Source: Capitulum mitella
Lineage: Eukaryota > Arthropoda > Thecostraca > Pollicipedomorpha > Pollicipedidae
Direction: 5' to 3'
NCBI GenBank assembly: GCA_030062745.1
Contig: CP099841.1
Location: 10,231,501-10,295,500 of the forward strand
Length of the DNA: 64,000 bases
Shown here: piece by piece, positions 1 to 11,570 of the stretch
Layout of the letters: each line of letters begins with the position of its first letter
How positions within the stretch are numbered: the first letter of the stretch is position 1
Notes under the pieces: model-generated
What the model was told of the DNA's origin: nothing
Databases searched by the model: none
What the model saw: only the letters and a program-made list of their open reading frames with translations
Translations under genes and position numbers: made by a program

Positions 1-649
1 TCCCTGCTGTATTGATGAATTTGGAACAAAATGGGCACATTATTCAAGTCCATTTGTGCATTCAATTTTATAAATGGCGCTATTAAACAAAGATGTGCTT
101 GGAATTTTTGGTGAGGCACTTCCTCAGATGCCTCCCATGACACCTTGCCACTGGTCTGTAACAGGAACTTTCACACATGGAACTGCAAGTGACCTACATC
201 AGCTCAAGCACAGTCAACTGAAGCCAGGCATTGGCAATACAGAATTTAGAAATGCCCAAAATGACATCTGGTGAGGACTTAAATGGTATGCACATGAGCA
301 CATGCCCCAAAGCCACTCACTGGGGCCAATTCAAATGAGGTCATCCAAAATCAATTTGAGAAGATGTCTCTTCATACAGATGTTAACATACTGTCCTGAT
401 AAGGTGAGAATTGGACAGTTGCCCTTGGATGACTATGAGTGATCATAAACGGCTTGACACAGACATCTGCATTAAATTTTGCTATTTATAATTTTGAGAA
501 AATGGTGCATTATTAGGTAACCATGCTGTAAGACATACAAATCTTGTGATACACAAGAAAACACGTATTCAGCCGTTTCACGGAAATCTGCTCAAGCACA
601 AAGATCTGGAGATCGTAATAGATGATGTACGTTATTTCACATATTCTGC
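1..649. other. No gene recognised, moderately AT-rich DNA
   Basis: I see no splice-compatible coding exon, RNA gene or element terminus here. The short open frames have no family resemblance. Confidence 0.4.
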
Positions 650-650
650 C

Positions 651-842
651 AGCCATATGCCCAGGAATTCTGGTTACAAGGTCAGTCAACATGGAGACAC
701 GCCAGCGGAAGTCACAGCCACATGCTCAGGAGTTACAATGTCAGTCCACATGGAGACGTGCCAGCAACAGTCACAGCCATATGCCCAGGAATTCTGGTTA
801 CAATGTCAGTCGGCATGGAGACATACCACCAAAGTCGCAGAC
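651..842. repeat. Minisatellite, three copies of a 59-65 bp unit
   Basis: Three imperfect units begin with agccaYatgc at about 651, 716 and 775. Each contains a conserved 'catggagac' core near its middle. The periods are 65 and 59 bp; the middle copy lacks a few bases of the 'ggaattctgg' segment. The 189-codon open frame that crosses this region is a by-product of the repeat and is not supported as a gene. Confidence 0.75.
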
Positions 843-3720
843 AGAGTGCAAGTTTTCCCCAGAGCTTCTGGCCTGGATGGGGATATCTCCACAGCATATA
901 ACTTGGCTTGTGATTATGCACAGCAGGGGCCATGTCGAAAACATCTATTGACAAAAAAGCCTAAAGTTCCGAATCCTTTTTTAGACGAACACTCCCCCGA
1001 GAGCGATTGCTCATTTTGGCCTGACCTGGTCAGGCGCAGAAAGATGTTTATGTATAATGCTTCCATTAAAATGTTGAATTTACCGAAAGAGGTCAATGCG
1101 CCATACGGGAGATGATGAGAATCTCTCGTGTGACGCGGCTACACGCCACAGAAGACATGTGGGGTGTAGTCAAGCAGCAGGTCTACCAAGGAGGCTGATA
1201 CACAAACTCAGATGATGGCCAGAAGTGCCAGATCTGGCACTTATCTCTCAACTGGGCCCTGAAGTGCCATACAAACATGTGGCACATGTCTGCTTGCATG
1301 CGTGCTACTGACAGGTGGAAAGTGAGAGCATTCGCTCACTAAAAAAACGCAGTATATGAACTGACCAAGTTGTGTGTGAGTTTCATTTGGGTGTGTTAAT
1401 ACCCATCTGAGATATTAAAGGGAGTGTGTCTAGTCAAATATCGAATTTTAGCTGTATACGTGCGATCAAAGAGGACACAGGCCTGAATCGTCACGTATCA
1501 TTGGTTTTTTTTTCCAAATCGCCTTCGTTGACCTACGACGGCCAAATATTTACCGATATTTGCCATTACTCCAGCACCGTGCTGCCAGCACAGATTTATC
1601 GGCTTTACTCCAGATCGTTTTCGCCACTAAGTGCACTAAGGCCGATAGCACCGATAGCATATCGTTAGCCCCAGCGAATCATTTTTTGAGTTGCGAGCTC
1701 GTCAGTAATGACAGCAAAGTGTGCCCAGCGAAACATCTTTCGGGTTGCGAGCTGATCGGCGACGAAGCAGACTGTGAACGCATAAAGCTCAGCAGCCTGG
1801 CGGCCGTGGCCCTATAGAGGTATGCTGGTAAAAACTTCTCCACTGAACGGGGTTTTGACTGTCTGACTGGGAAGGTTTTGTTGAATGATTTTCTTGCCGA
1901 CATTCTCCACCCCTGTGTACATGTCCTTAATGAGGTTATCTAATTGTTTATCTAACCTCGTAAGTATTTTGCTCACATGACAGATGTCCAGGAACTTCAG
2001 ATGGCTAAGGGCTCATCATTAGTGTTATCGGAATCCAAATTCGGATTTCCAAAGTTTTCCACGTCCCAGACTGGAAGTTCGTTGGATAAAGCATGTATTT
2101 TCCTGTACAAGTTGGACGGCTTATTCCATGTCAACTGTTAAATGTTTTCTAATATTCTCAATGTAAACTTGGCTCCATGCAACATACACAAGTGACATTC
2201 TGATACTGTTATTCAGTACCATGGCTGGCTAAGCCTTGCCCCATGCCAAACTGAGAAATATGTTGGAATTTCCTCAGACTTGGATCTTGAGCAGTTGTGG
2301 ATACATGCAGGATCTGAAAAAACTTCTGTATGTTTGTGTACCTGTACTGCAGGAGATTCTGTGTTTCAGGATGTGACTGGGCCAGATGAAAAGTTTTGTA
2401 TGCCAGCACAAACCTAGTTGAAAAATAAATCTTTGTGAGTACAAAAGTTCACAGTTGACTTAGTAACAGTCCTAGTCAAAGATTTCTCGGGATACAGAAC
2501 GCACGGATTCTCATCGATATTCCGTGATAGAACGTAAGTTCTTTTTTCTGCGACTACTGCAAACTGTTGCTTGGAATGATATGGATGGTTGCATTGTTAA
2601 TGTTTATGTTCTCTGCCCCGGTACTGCACTTATGTAGCTCAACAGTGAGGCTATTCCTTCTTGTTCATTTTGTATGTCACTTGGGCATTGGCTCTGTTGT
2701 TCTTTTTTTTGATAGTGAATATATGAATCTGGTTTTGGAACCAATGCGAATAGTCAAGCCTGGCTGATGGGTGTCTGAACAAAAAGTTCACATACAGTGT
2801 AGTGGCTGCCATTTTGTTGACTGCTGGTTGGCAAATGTAAAAGTGACAACAGCCCATTTGCCATTTTGGCATATCAACCTCCCAATCATTACACTGGAGC
2901 TAACAAAACTGGCATGCACCAAATTGCTCATTGATTTTTTGTCCTAGAACTTGACTGACGTCTCGATTAAACATTCTCCACCCATAAACATTCTCCATAC
3001 ATAATTATGCAGATATGACCATAAATGGTAAAGTGTACATCAGAAGAATTAACTTGGCTTTAGGGGATGGCTAATGTTGTCATTAGGCTAAATGGCACTA
3101 TCATGAGGTCAGAGGTTACTGGTTTTATCAACTAGCATTTGGCCTTCCAGGCATTAACGAAATAAGCTGTTTCCAGTAGCCCTATCAGAGGCTGTAATAC
3201 ATGCATGATGGCCATATTCACTGTAAAGAACACCAAAAAGAATACTGCTTGCACAATATTACATTACTTATGTCATCAACAGTTATTGCAAACCTGTTGC
3301 AGACCTTGTGCATATGTTGCACAAGTGTCATGCCAGTTCAGAGATTAGCAAAAATGCTTCAGTTTATTTTTGGTGGCAACTGACAAGGTGCAGATAAGCC
3401 CATTGGCTAACTGTTGATCTGTCAGAATAGTTTACATCTGAAATCAGCTTGTGGGTGTGCCTACTAACAAGTGAAAGTAGCTTTAACAGGGCTATCTAGA
3501 ACCCAGCTGATAATTCACATGTTGTATCATGCTCGTTGTACAATCACATGCTGAGCATGTGACAGCAATGCCTGTTGGAATCAACAGTTGATTGCACTTG
3601 GCCGCTTACAGATTAGACGTTGTCATTCTGACAGACGGTGCATTCTTCAAACATAAGCTGGTCAGTCATCACACATGCCTACAACCAATTACTGTTGACA
3701 GGTTAGTCCCTGTGCACAGC
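843..3720. other. No gene recognised
   Basis: Only short open frames are present. None shows a domain, a signal peptide or phase-compatible splice sites with its neighbours. No inverted termini or tandem arrays were seen. Confidence 0.35.
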
Positions 3721-4330
3721 CGGGCAAAGAGAAAGGTCGCCCCGCGACAAGAGCGAGCTCCAAAGGGCTGGCCGGACGTGCGGAGATGCTCCGGCTAATG
3801 ATGGCTTTCAGGAAAGAGGCTTCCATCTCCGGCCCACGTCCGAAGTTCTCCGATTGCCCACGACGCAGGCATCCCTTTGTAAACCCTGGTGCCCGACAAT
3901 CGGCGGAGGAAATCAGCTCGTTCAGGGAGCAACGTGAAGCCCATCGGCAGTATCATTGAGGCGGTCGCCGTCGCCATCGAGTCGCCGAGGAGTCCGCACA
4001 CCCGGAGCGGCCGGCGCCGCCACCGGGCTCGCTGAGGGATCGGTACATCCGGTGCAGTAGGCGCCGCCGCCGAGCTCGGAGAGGAGTTTGCACATCCGGC
4101 ACCGCCGCGAAGCGCGAAGAGGGGTCGGCGCGACGGGAGCGGCCGGCGCCGCGAATGAGTTGGTACATCCAGCGCCGCCGGCGCCGGCGGCTACCTGGTC
4201 AAGGAGTCGGCACATCGGGAGCTGCCGGTGCCGCCGAAAAGTCTACGCATCCGGAACGGCCAGCGCCACGGCAGCACGCCGAACAGTTGACGCTGTGGAG
4301 AGGGGGCTGTGGGTGGCTCAAAGCTCCTGG
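3721..4330. repeat. GC-rich, CpG-rich island with degenerate minisatellite
   Basis: From about 3986 to 4275 about seven degenerate units of roughly 35-50 bp recur. Each contains 'gagtcgg/gagtttg', then 'cacatccgg', then 'gccggcgccgc'. The block is far richer in G, C and CpG than its surroundings. Overlapping open frames on both strands encode Ala/Pro/Arg-rich peptides, as expected of any stop-poor GC-rich repeat. It could be a CpG-island promoter or just a minisatellite; I cannot tell from sequence alone. Confidence 0.6.
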
Positions 4331-7084
4331 AACACGCCCCGGAAGCCGTTGCACCCCGCATCGTTAGGCTCTCGGAATCAACGGCGGATGGCCCACACAA
4401 TGCAGGATGGTATTAATCGTCCGACGCCCTGGCCGAGTTACTTACCCCCACCTGAAATAGGGCATTGTTTTTTGCATGTTACTTAGTATTCTTTACCTCG
4501 CCTGCACCTAGTATTGCCTGGTTTACCATGTACCTTGAGATGGATGATGAAAATTATTACAAGTGAATCAAATTTTCAAATGTTTGATTACATAAGGGAG
4601 TTGCATTCTGATGTGCTTTATGAAAATCAGTGATAGTCATTTTACTAAATGCTGTTTGATTCTACAGACTGGTGTTAAAAAATGCATACATGGCTACCCT
4701 GCTGGCTGCTGTAAGCAAAAATATGTTCATAAATAAAGGAATGAACTATTGCAAACAAAGGAATAGCCAATCTCAACCAAACATGGAACTGCCAAACTGA
4801 AGCCAACTTGGTGGTCACACATTTTCTCTTGAACCTGACTCTACCATCTGCAATCCATTTACAATGCAAATGATATCAAGCACAGGTAACACCTAGAGAT
4901 AAGGGTGTTGTTTGCTATTCAGTTGGGGATGGTGGCTTGAGTCCCCCAGTTGGTTCAAGCCCTTTGTTGTAAATTTGGAAAGAAAGTGGGTCATGTCCAG
5001 GAAGAATTCTGTCTGTTTTGTAGGTAGGATTAGCCATTTTTCTTGCTCAACTCCCCTCCCCAACATAGTTTGCAAAACTATGCCCCACCTAGAACAAAGA
5101 AATGAGAAGGAATCAGAATTTGCCCAAACAAATACTGTTGAGACCATGGGTGTGGAATTGGAACAAATTTTGGTATGGAAAAAATTAATTCATCAGGCTT
5201 CAAAAATGGACATAATGTGTCTTCAGTACATTATTTTATAGAGTAAGAAAACAAATGAATGGATCAAGATACTGGTACGGGGTCCCATACCAATAACTTC
5301 CTCTGTTAAGAACGCTCCATACCAAAGGTACACAAAGTTACCCTTGGTTGAGACTGCCAGTAAGCATTTGTAACCCAAGATGACTAAATAAACATGTGAG
5401 CATTCCATGATTTTGCTTTGTCTTGGGTGCACCATTTTTGTATCACATACTAATCATTTCCAGCCTGCTAATTGGTTTCTTTTGCTACTGCCTCTTAGTG
5501 CTGTATTTACACCCATACAAATATCAATATCATGGATTTGAAAAAAATCAAAACCATATGAGTGAATTATCATTGTTTGAAGCCACAGATGTGCTTTTCA
5601 TTGCTGTCATAAACCATAGCTAGGTTCGAGTATCTGCTAGAAGGTCTTTTTGGAAAACCGAAAAGATTAAGCACACTCCCTTTAAGCTATACCTTTTGCC
5701 TCATTTTATACTGACCACCCCTTAATTTCTCTTTCCTTTGCTGTATGTGAAATCAGCCTCCATACTGACTTCATACAATCTTGCATCATCAATCACTCTC
5801 ATCACTCTCATCAATCTTGCAGTTTATTGGTTTAATTAATCAGCAAATGACAGGATGAAATGTTTGCATCAGTGCAAGCTGTTATCAGTGTCATGAACTC
5901 ATATGTTAATGAGAATTTTCCATCTTTAACATGTGTTTTGAGTTGGGACAGTCAACTTCCAAACTACAGTTTTAAAAGTTTGTATACATCGCATCTGAAA
6001 ACTGTGCACAAAGCCATCCACAGCAATTTTCTTGCAGTTTTCCTGCAACATTTTCAGCCGTGTCATATTTTCAACTATTGTGTTGGACTGCTCACAAGTC
6101 TGGGTCAAAGAAAGTTAGCAGGATGAATGCACTAATTAGTTTTTACTGGACCACACTTGCAAAAGGCTACAAAATACAGTTTCCAGTCATTATCCTTTCT
6201 ATGACCTGGATACTTCTCAAAATGTGTGCTGGAAGGATAATCAGAAACATAGTCCAAGCCAATGAAGTCCATTGATCAAAGCTAGACTAAAGTGGAAGTT
6301 AACCATTAGCAGAACTAAATATTTTTGGCACGAATTATATGTGATGATACCCAGAACACAGAAGCTATGTTTTCAAATCCTTGGTCATAAGGGGGGAGTC
6401 ATAGCCCTAATGAGACTTGATTTCTTTGAGATTTCTAAGACAAATACATCTGTGTATGTACATATATACCGACGGTACGCCCACAAATATTTAAATTCTT
6501 CCAAGCTATTCCGGTCAATGGAATCTGAGAAGTAGTAATCTGAATCCGAGTACAAATTGGTTTGTTTACATCTGAACTACGACTGCCTTTTCCCAAGTCA
6601 GAGGTGGTGCTCTTACCCGCTCAGCAATTCACGCCGCGCCTGAAAAATGTCTCTCAATGGTTTTACGTTTTTGAGGTAATTCTTAAATCGATGCTGTCAC
6701 TTTGCAACAACGGGCAGAGGCAATTCTTCGCTTCTTCGAAACGAAAATAACTTTCCGCCCGTTATTATGTTTCAAGTGCGGCAAATACGGTCCTGTGATG
6801 ATAGAAGCGTCGACTAGACATGCTACCACATCTTTCATGGGAGAAACCATTTTTTATGAGATCGTGGGCACCCCTTCTATATCTATGGTGGGCATGAGCC
6901 CAATTGGCACACCTACCGAGAGACACTAATCCAAAGAATGGAGGGAGGAGACTGAGTGCGCACCCCCTTTTCTGACGTTTTCCTCGGGTTTCTAAAGAAA
7001 AAATTATCGAGGTCAGCGACTAATTTGCTTGATTTTTGAAAGTAGTAATTGTTATAAATTTGAATAATAAAAAATTTGAAAGAT
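4331..7084. other. No gene recognised
   Basis: AT-rich unique-looking DNA without recognisable exons. The open frames are short and lack family resemblance. Confidence 0.35.
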
Positions 7085-7206
7085 AGTTGAAAGCCCAAAT
7101 AAATTTTTGAGGTCAAGCAGGTTTGTGAAAAAACTGGGCGGAATTCGTTTCGCCTGGTACAGTTTACTATTAACATTACTTCGAATTCCTGTGTTATAGT
7201 CCATCA
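7085..7206 (+). repeat. Interspersed repeat 'G', left part, interrupted by a TTAA element
   Basis: This segment is clearly homologous to 11190-11318; both share 'gtcaagcag', 'aaactgggc', 'ctcgcctg/tcgcctgg' and 'ccatcattaa'. In this copy the TTAA at 7207-7210 is followed by a 1.2-kb insertion, while at 11190-11318 the same TTAA is uninterrupted. After the insertion (8416 on) similarity resumes weakly ('tccatgatttatgtatcc' against 'tccatcatatttgtagcc'). I do not recognise the family. Confidence 0.7.
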
Positions 7207-7210
7207 TTAA

Positions 7211-8411
7211 CCCGCGCACGACCGTCGGTCGGTTACGATCATGCGCGACTGGGGGGGGGGACATTTGGCCGTCCCCCTCTAACTCACGAACGGTTGGTTG
7301 CACGATAAAAATAAGCACACTGTTGGAAAGCTTGTGACGAGTAAAGCTCGAAACTGGTCTCATTTTTTAGTTTTTGATAATATGTAAGCAATGTACGTCC
7401 TATATATGTTTTCTCATAGCCGACTGAATGAGACCGAGAAATGGCCTGAATCTCAAGGGCTGTGACTAATAATGCATAGGTAAAGGCATCAGCGCACAAG
7501 TAAAGGTCCGCAAATGCCGATACACATCTAATTTCTCGGATTTGTTCAATATACGCGCCGAAGCGTTGAGTGAAACACACGGCAATTTTCGCACCGGCTG
7601 TCAGCGTGCGCCTCAGCCATACGCAGTAAGAAATTAACGGGAACTGATTTTAGCGTTCCTTTATTTTTGCGAAAAAGCCTATCCATGTAAATTTTATTGG
7701 TCTTAGTGGTTCTTGTGATGGGTTTTCATGCTTAAATTTCATTAGGTACAGATCTACAAAATTGACGGAGCTTTATTCGCGAGAGCATGTTAATTTCCAA
7801 AATATGCAGTTTTCTAAAACTTTTTGAGGTTCCTGGTATTAGTTACGTCTCCGCAAGCCAGTTCTGCCATTTTCTACACATTCTGAGTAATTTACCGCTG
7901 ATTTTGACGGTGGGACATTTTGGCTCACGACAGTTATTCGTCACCTGACCTCAGGTCAATGGCTGGAGGTCATTGATACTTTGCCCAATGACGGTACTAG
8001 ATGTCTGCTTCACTCCACACTAAAAATGTTATGAAATATTCCGCTCATTTCCGAAAAAACGACGACATGTGTTAAAAATGGGTTTGACCTTAGGTCAGTG
8101 CCCCCGGAAAATTCCAAAAAATCTGAGATAGCAGCTTTGTTGCATCTATCACTATCACTAATCCTGGAAAGTATTATTGTGATATCTTGTTTTGCGAAAA
8201 AGTTACAGAGCGCAAAACTTTTTTAGACAGGTCCGTTTGACCTAACCTAGGTCAGGCACCTGACTTGACCTGAGGTCAAAACTTCTACACAAAACGTAAA
8301 AATGATGAAGAAAAAGGTACACAAAGTTTCGTGACTCTGTGTTTGTTTGTTCTTTCGCAATCCCAGAAAAATCTCAGGGGGGCGGTCAACAGCCCCCCCG
8401 TCGGGGGCGCG
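7211..8411 (+). mobile_element. TTAA-flanked non-autonomous element, family B copy 1 (full length, piggyBac-like)
   Basis: The 1201-bp element is bounded by TTAA at 7207-7210 and 8412-8415. Its left end reads CCCGCGCACGACCG and its right end, read inward, CGCGCCCCCGACG, so the inverted termini are short and imperfect. TTAA duplication is the hallmark of the piggyBac superfamily; assignment to it is inference because no transposase is encoded. G- and C-tract hairpins lie just inside both ends. The interior contains many TGACCT/AGGTCA hexamers. An unoccupied paralogous target at 11310-11318 supports these boundaries. Confidence 0.75.
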
Positions 8412-8474
8412 TTAAGGTGTCGCCGCCATGAAGCTATCCATGATTTATGTATCCTTCTGTAATTTACCTCCCAT

Positions 8475-9847
8475 CAGTGGCGTAGCCAAGAGGGGCCAAA
8501 GGGGACATGGCCCCCTGGCGGCCGAGCCGAGCCGGGCCCCCTGGGGCCGAAGGCCCCAGTTCTTTGGATAGCACGAGGCGCCCGCAGGGCGTCTTACACT
8601 GTCCGAAACAGACAATTAAAGCAAAACAAGAATATCTTAAGCATTAAAGAAGGCTTACGAAGCTAAAGAAAACGCATTCCGAATATACAGAAGGCTTTGT
8701 GTGCTATGAATAGAGGCCCGTGGCCTGAATGAGCGTTTACTTGTTCCTGCTAGCTTGTAGGCGAGTTCACTGCTTGGCTGGGGAGGGCCCCCAGTCAGCC
8801 CATAAAGGGCCCCTGTCAGCCTTTCAAGAGACCTCCTTTGGGTCTGGAAGAAGAAGGAGAAGACCTGTGCTCCTGCCTCCAGCTGTTGACAGGGACCCTT
8901 TACAGGCGGATAGGATGCCCTCTACAAACAGGCAGTGACCCCCGGACCAACAGGGGCCCCTAAACGATCATTCAGGGGCCCCTGCTTTCCTGTAAAGATG
9001 TCCCTGCCGACCTGTACGAGGCATCCGCCAGGTCGGCAGGAACGTCTTTGCAGGCGAGCATGGCCCCCTTCACACTTCAGCGGGGCCCCTTTACAAACCA
9101 CTTTTACAGTAATTTTAATCACATGGGCCCCATTGATTACGAGGGCCAGGCGCGGAACCAATTGGGGCGATCGTCCTCTCCCCGAGGCCTGAGAAAGGGC
9201 TTCTGTCAGATTTAAAAGAAGCCCCGAAAGGGCCCCATATGAGCTTCACGGGGTCTCTATAAGAACCTGGCGGGCTCTTGATGCAACCTGGAGGGTTAGA
9301 TGAGCTCTGAGACGCAAAGAGGGTCCCTGAAGCTCTCAAAGGGCCCCTGAGACCACAACAGGGCCCCAACACGGCAGTGTCCCTGAGACCGCCAGACGGC
9401 TCATAGGGCCCCTGAGACGGCCAAGATAATGACTGAGTCCCTAGGGGGTCCCTGTGAGTGAAAAGCTGAAGGTTCTTGATGTAGTCAGAGGGCCTCTGGG
9501 GGAATTATGAGACCATGACATGGCAAGATGGCCCCTAAGATGGAAAGAAGGGTCCTTGAAATTCTTCAAGAGCCCCTGGGACCGCAAGGGGCCTCAAGAC
9601 GTCAAAGGGTCCATGAGACCGTTAAAACTGCCGGAGAGGCCCATGAGACGGAAAAAACTTCAGGGGGTGTCTAGCATAAGCATATGACCTAGCATAAGCA
9701 TCGCGCTGACCATTCACCTCCACCCTCCCCCCTTGCCTTGGCGAAATCCTACTTCCTCCCTTGAAAATGCCCCTGCCCCTCGATTGGTTACGAGGCCCCC
9801 TTGATCCGATTTGGTCATCCCTGGGCGGAATCCTGGCTACGCCCCTG
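8475..9847. mobile_element. hAT-like non-autonomous element with 8-bp target duplication
   Basis: The element starts CAGTGGCGTAGCCAAGA and ends TCCTGGCTACGCCCCTG, which are inverted copies of each other with few mismatches. It is flanked on both sides by the identical octamer CCTCCCAT (8467-8474 and 9848-9855). CAG-type termini with an 8-bp duplication are typical of hAT elements. No transposase frame is present. The interior from about 8778 to 9640 is a degenerate array of 20-21 bp units. Confidence 0.85.
8778..9640 (+). repeat. Degenerate 20-21 bp tandem array inside the hAT-like element
   Basis: Units resembling GGGCCCCTGAGACCNNNAAA recur every 20-21 bp, for example near 8778, 8808, 9319, 9341, 9361, 9531 and 9552, with occasional longer interruptions. 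Similar arrays occur at 11395-11570, 14831-15030 and 43960-46100. The units vary greatly in sequence but keep the spacing and a GGNCCCCTGA core. Confidence 0.65.
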
Positions 9848-10004
9848 CCTCCCATAATACCTTTTTAAATCATTTTGTGAACTTTAGGCATAAACGCCTG
9901 TCACGACCCCTTCCCCCGATATACAACGTATGGATGTCCCCACATGCGTTTGGGACACCCATAATCACTTTCCAAAAATACCTCCCATGAGGGCAGGTGA
10001 GGTG

Positions 10005-10680
10005 GACCTATGTCCCAAAACGTTGAGCGCCCTGTAACTTTTCGGAAAACATGATGTCACAATAACACCCTCAGGGATTAGAGATCTTGATGAATACAAC
10101 AAATCTGCTATGTTAGATTTTTCCGCATTCTCCGGATCATTCACCTAAGCTCAACCCAGTTTTAAGGACATGTTGTCGTTTTTCCGGAATTTGTCGGGTT
10201 TTTGTAGCATTTTTGGTGTGGAGTAATGCATACATCCATTTACCATCAATGGACAAAGTATCAATGACTTCCAACCATTGCTCTGAGGTCAGGTCACGAA
10301 TAACTGTTATGAGCCAAAATGCACCTCCGTCAAAATGGGCGATGAATTACTAAGAACGGTTAGAAAATGGCAGAACTAGCCCTCGCAGTTGTGAGCAATA
10401 CCAAAAAGTTCAAAAGTCTCAAAATTTGCATATTTTGGAAATAAACAGACTCTGGCGAATAAAGCTCCGCCAACTGTGTGGACTGATAACTTCTAAATTT
10501 TTCCAAAACAGAAGCATCAGAAACCATCACTGGAACGACAAGGATTGAGAAATGTCCCATGGAAAGGCCTATGTAGCAAAAATAAAGAAACTCTCAAAAT
10601 TAGTACTCGTTAATTTCATGTCTCGTTCGGCTCGCCGGCAGTCCGCGCAAAAACTGTCGTGTCTTTTACTCAGCGTTTCG

Positions 10681-10764
<84 letters not shown>

Positions 10765-11138
10765 TACACAGATCAGAGAAATTAGGCGAGTATCGGCATC
10801 TGCGGACTTTTACCTGTTCGGTGGTGCCTTTACCTAGACTTTATTAATAACTGCCCTTGAAATTCAGGCCATTGCGCGGTTTCATGCAGTGCGTGTGGTT
10901 TCATGCAGTGCGTGTGTGTTTCATGCAGCTGTGAAAAAACCATGTATAGGGTCGTAAATGATTTACATATTACCCAAAGCTAAAAATGGGACCACTTGTG
11001 ATCTCTACTGGTCACGAGGTTTCTAACGGCGTGCTTATTTTTATCGTGCGACCAGCCGTTCGTGAGTCAGAGGAGGGAGGGGTCAACCGTCCCCGCCCAG
11101 TTGAGCGTGATCGGCGCCGACTGCTGGTCCTGCGCGGG
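10005..11138 (-). mobile_element. Family B TTAA element, copy 2 (inverted, left-truncated)
   Basis: Read on the minus strand this matches family B copy 1 from its terminus inward; the preserved terminus ends GCGCGGG at 11138, followed by TTAG (a mutated TTAA). The other end is lost near 10005, so only about 1.1 kb remains. A (CA)n(TA)n microsatellite lies inside the copy. It shares the same gene-free interior with scattered AGGTCA half-sites. Confidence 0.7.
10682..10764. repeat. (CA)n followed by (TA)n microsatellite
   Basis: About 14 CA units run directly into about 24 TA units, followed by a short imperfect tail. It lies inside family B copy 2. The open frames rich in Thr-His and Tyr-Ile across it are artefacts. 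Confidence 0.97.
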
Positions 11139-11189
11139 TTAGAACACTTGCGGCTTGTTGTCTGTGGTTCCGATGACGTCACTGCTTGA

Positions 11190-11318
11190 CCTCTGAAAAC
11201 CCAAATATATTTTAAATGTCAAGCAGTTTTGTGAGGAAACTGGGCAGAATTTGTCTCGCCTGATCCAGTCTACTGCTGATATTGCTCCAACTTGCTGTCT
11301 TATATACTCCATCATTAA
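11190..11318 (+). repeat. Interspersed repeat 'G' with an empty TTAA site
   Basis: Homologous to 7085-7206. Here the 'ccatcaTTAA' target continues without interruption into 'aatctccatcatatttg'. It is therefore the natural empty-site control for the family B insertion at 7211. Confidence 0.7.
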
Positions 11319-11394
11319 AATCTCCATCATATTTGTAGCCTATTGTCCGTGGTTTCCACGATGCCCTTTGTACATGAAATATCGTTCAGAGACA

Positions 11395-11570
11395 TCTGGA
11401 AGCTTTCGGGGTGCTCCGAGGCTTGAAAGAGTGCCCGAGTCTTATAGAAAAAAATGTGCTAAGGCCTGGAAGGACGCATCTGATGCCTGGATGGACATCT
11501 TAGACGTGAAAATAACCCATCAGGTCTGAAATGGCCCCCAGAAGCTTACAACAGCGCCGAAATACCAGGA
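11395..11570 (+). repeat. Degenerate 20-21 bp array
   Basis: About eight units of 19-23 bp end in variants of 'aggcctggaa/gtctgaaa' and begin with G/C-rich 'gtgctccg, acgcatctg, acccatcag'. Both spacing and core resemble the arrays at 8778-9640 and 14831-15030. Confidence 0.55.

Noticed and set aside
546-1115. 189-codon plus-strand open frame
   Set aside because: It crosses a minisatellite, has repeat-driven composition and no recognisable domain; overlapping frames on both strands are equally open.
8778-9640. CRISPR-like regular repeats
   Set aside because: Units are contiguous and degenerate without unique spacers, and the context is a eukaryotic transposon.
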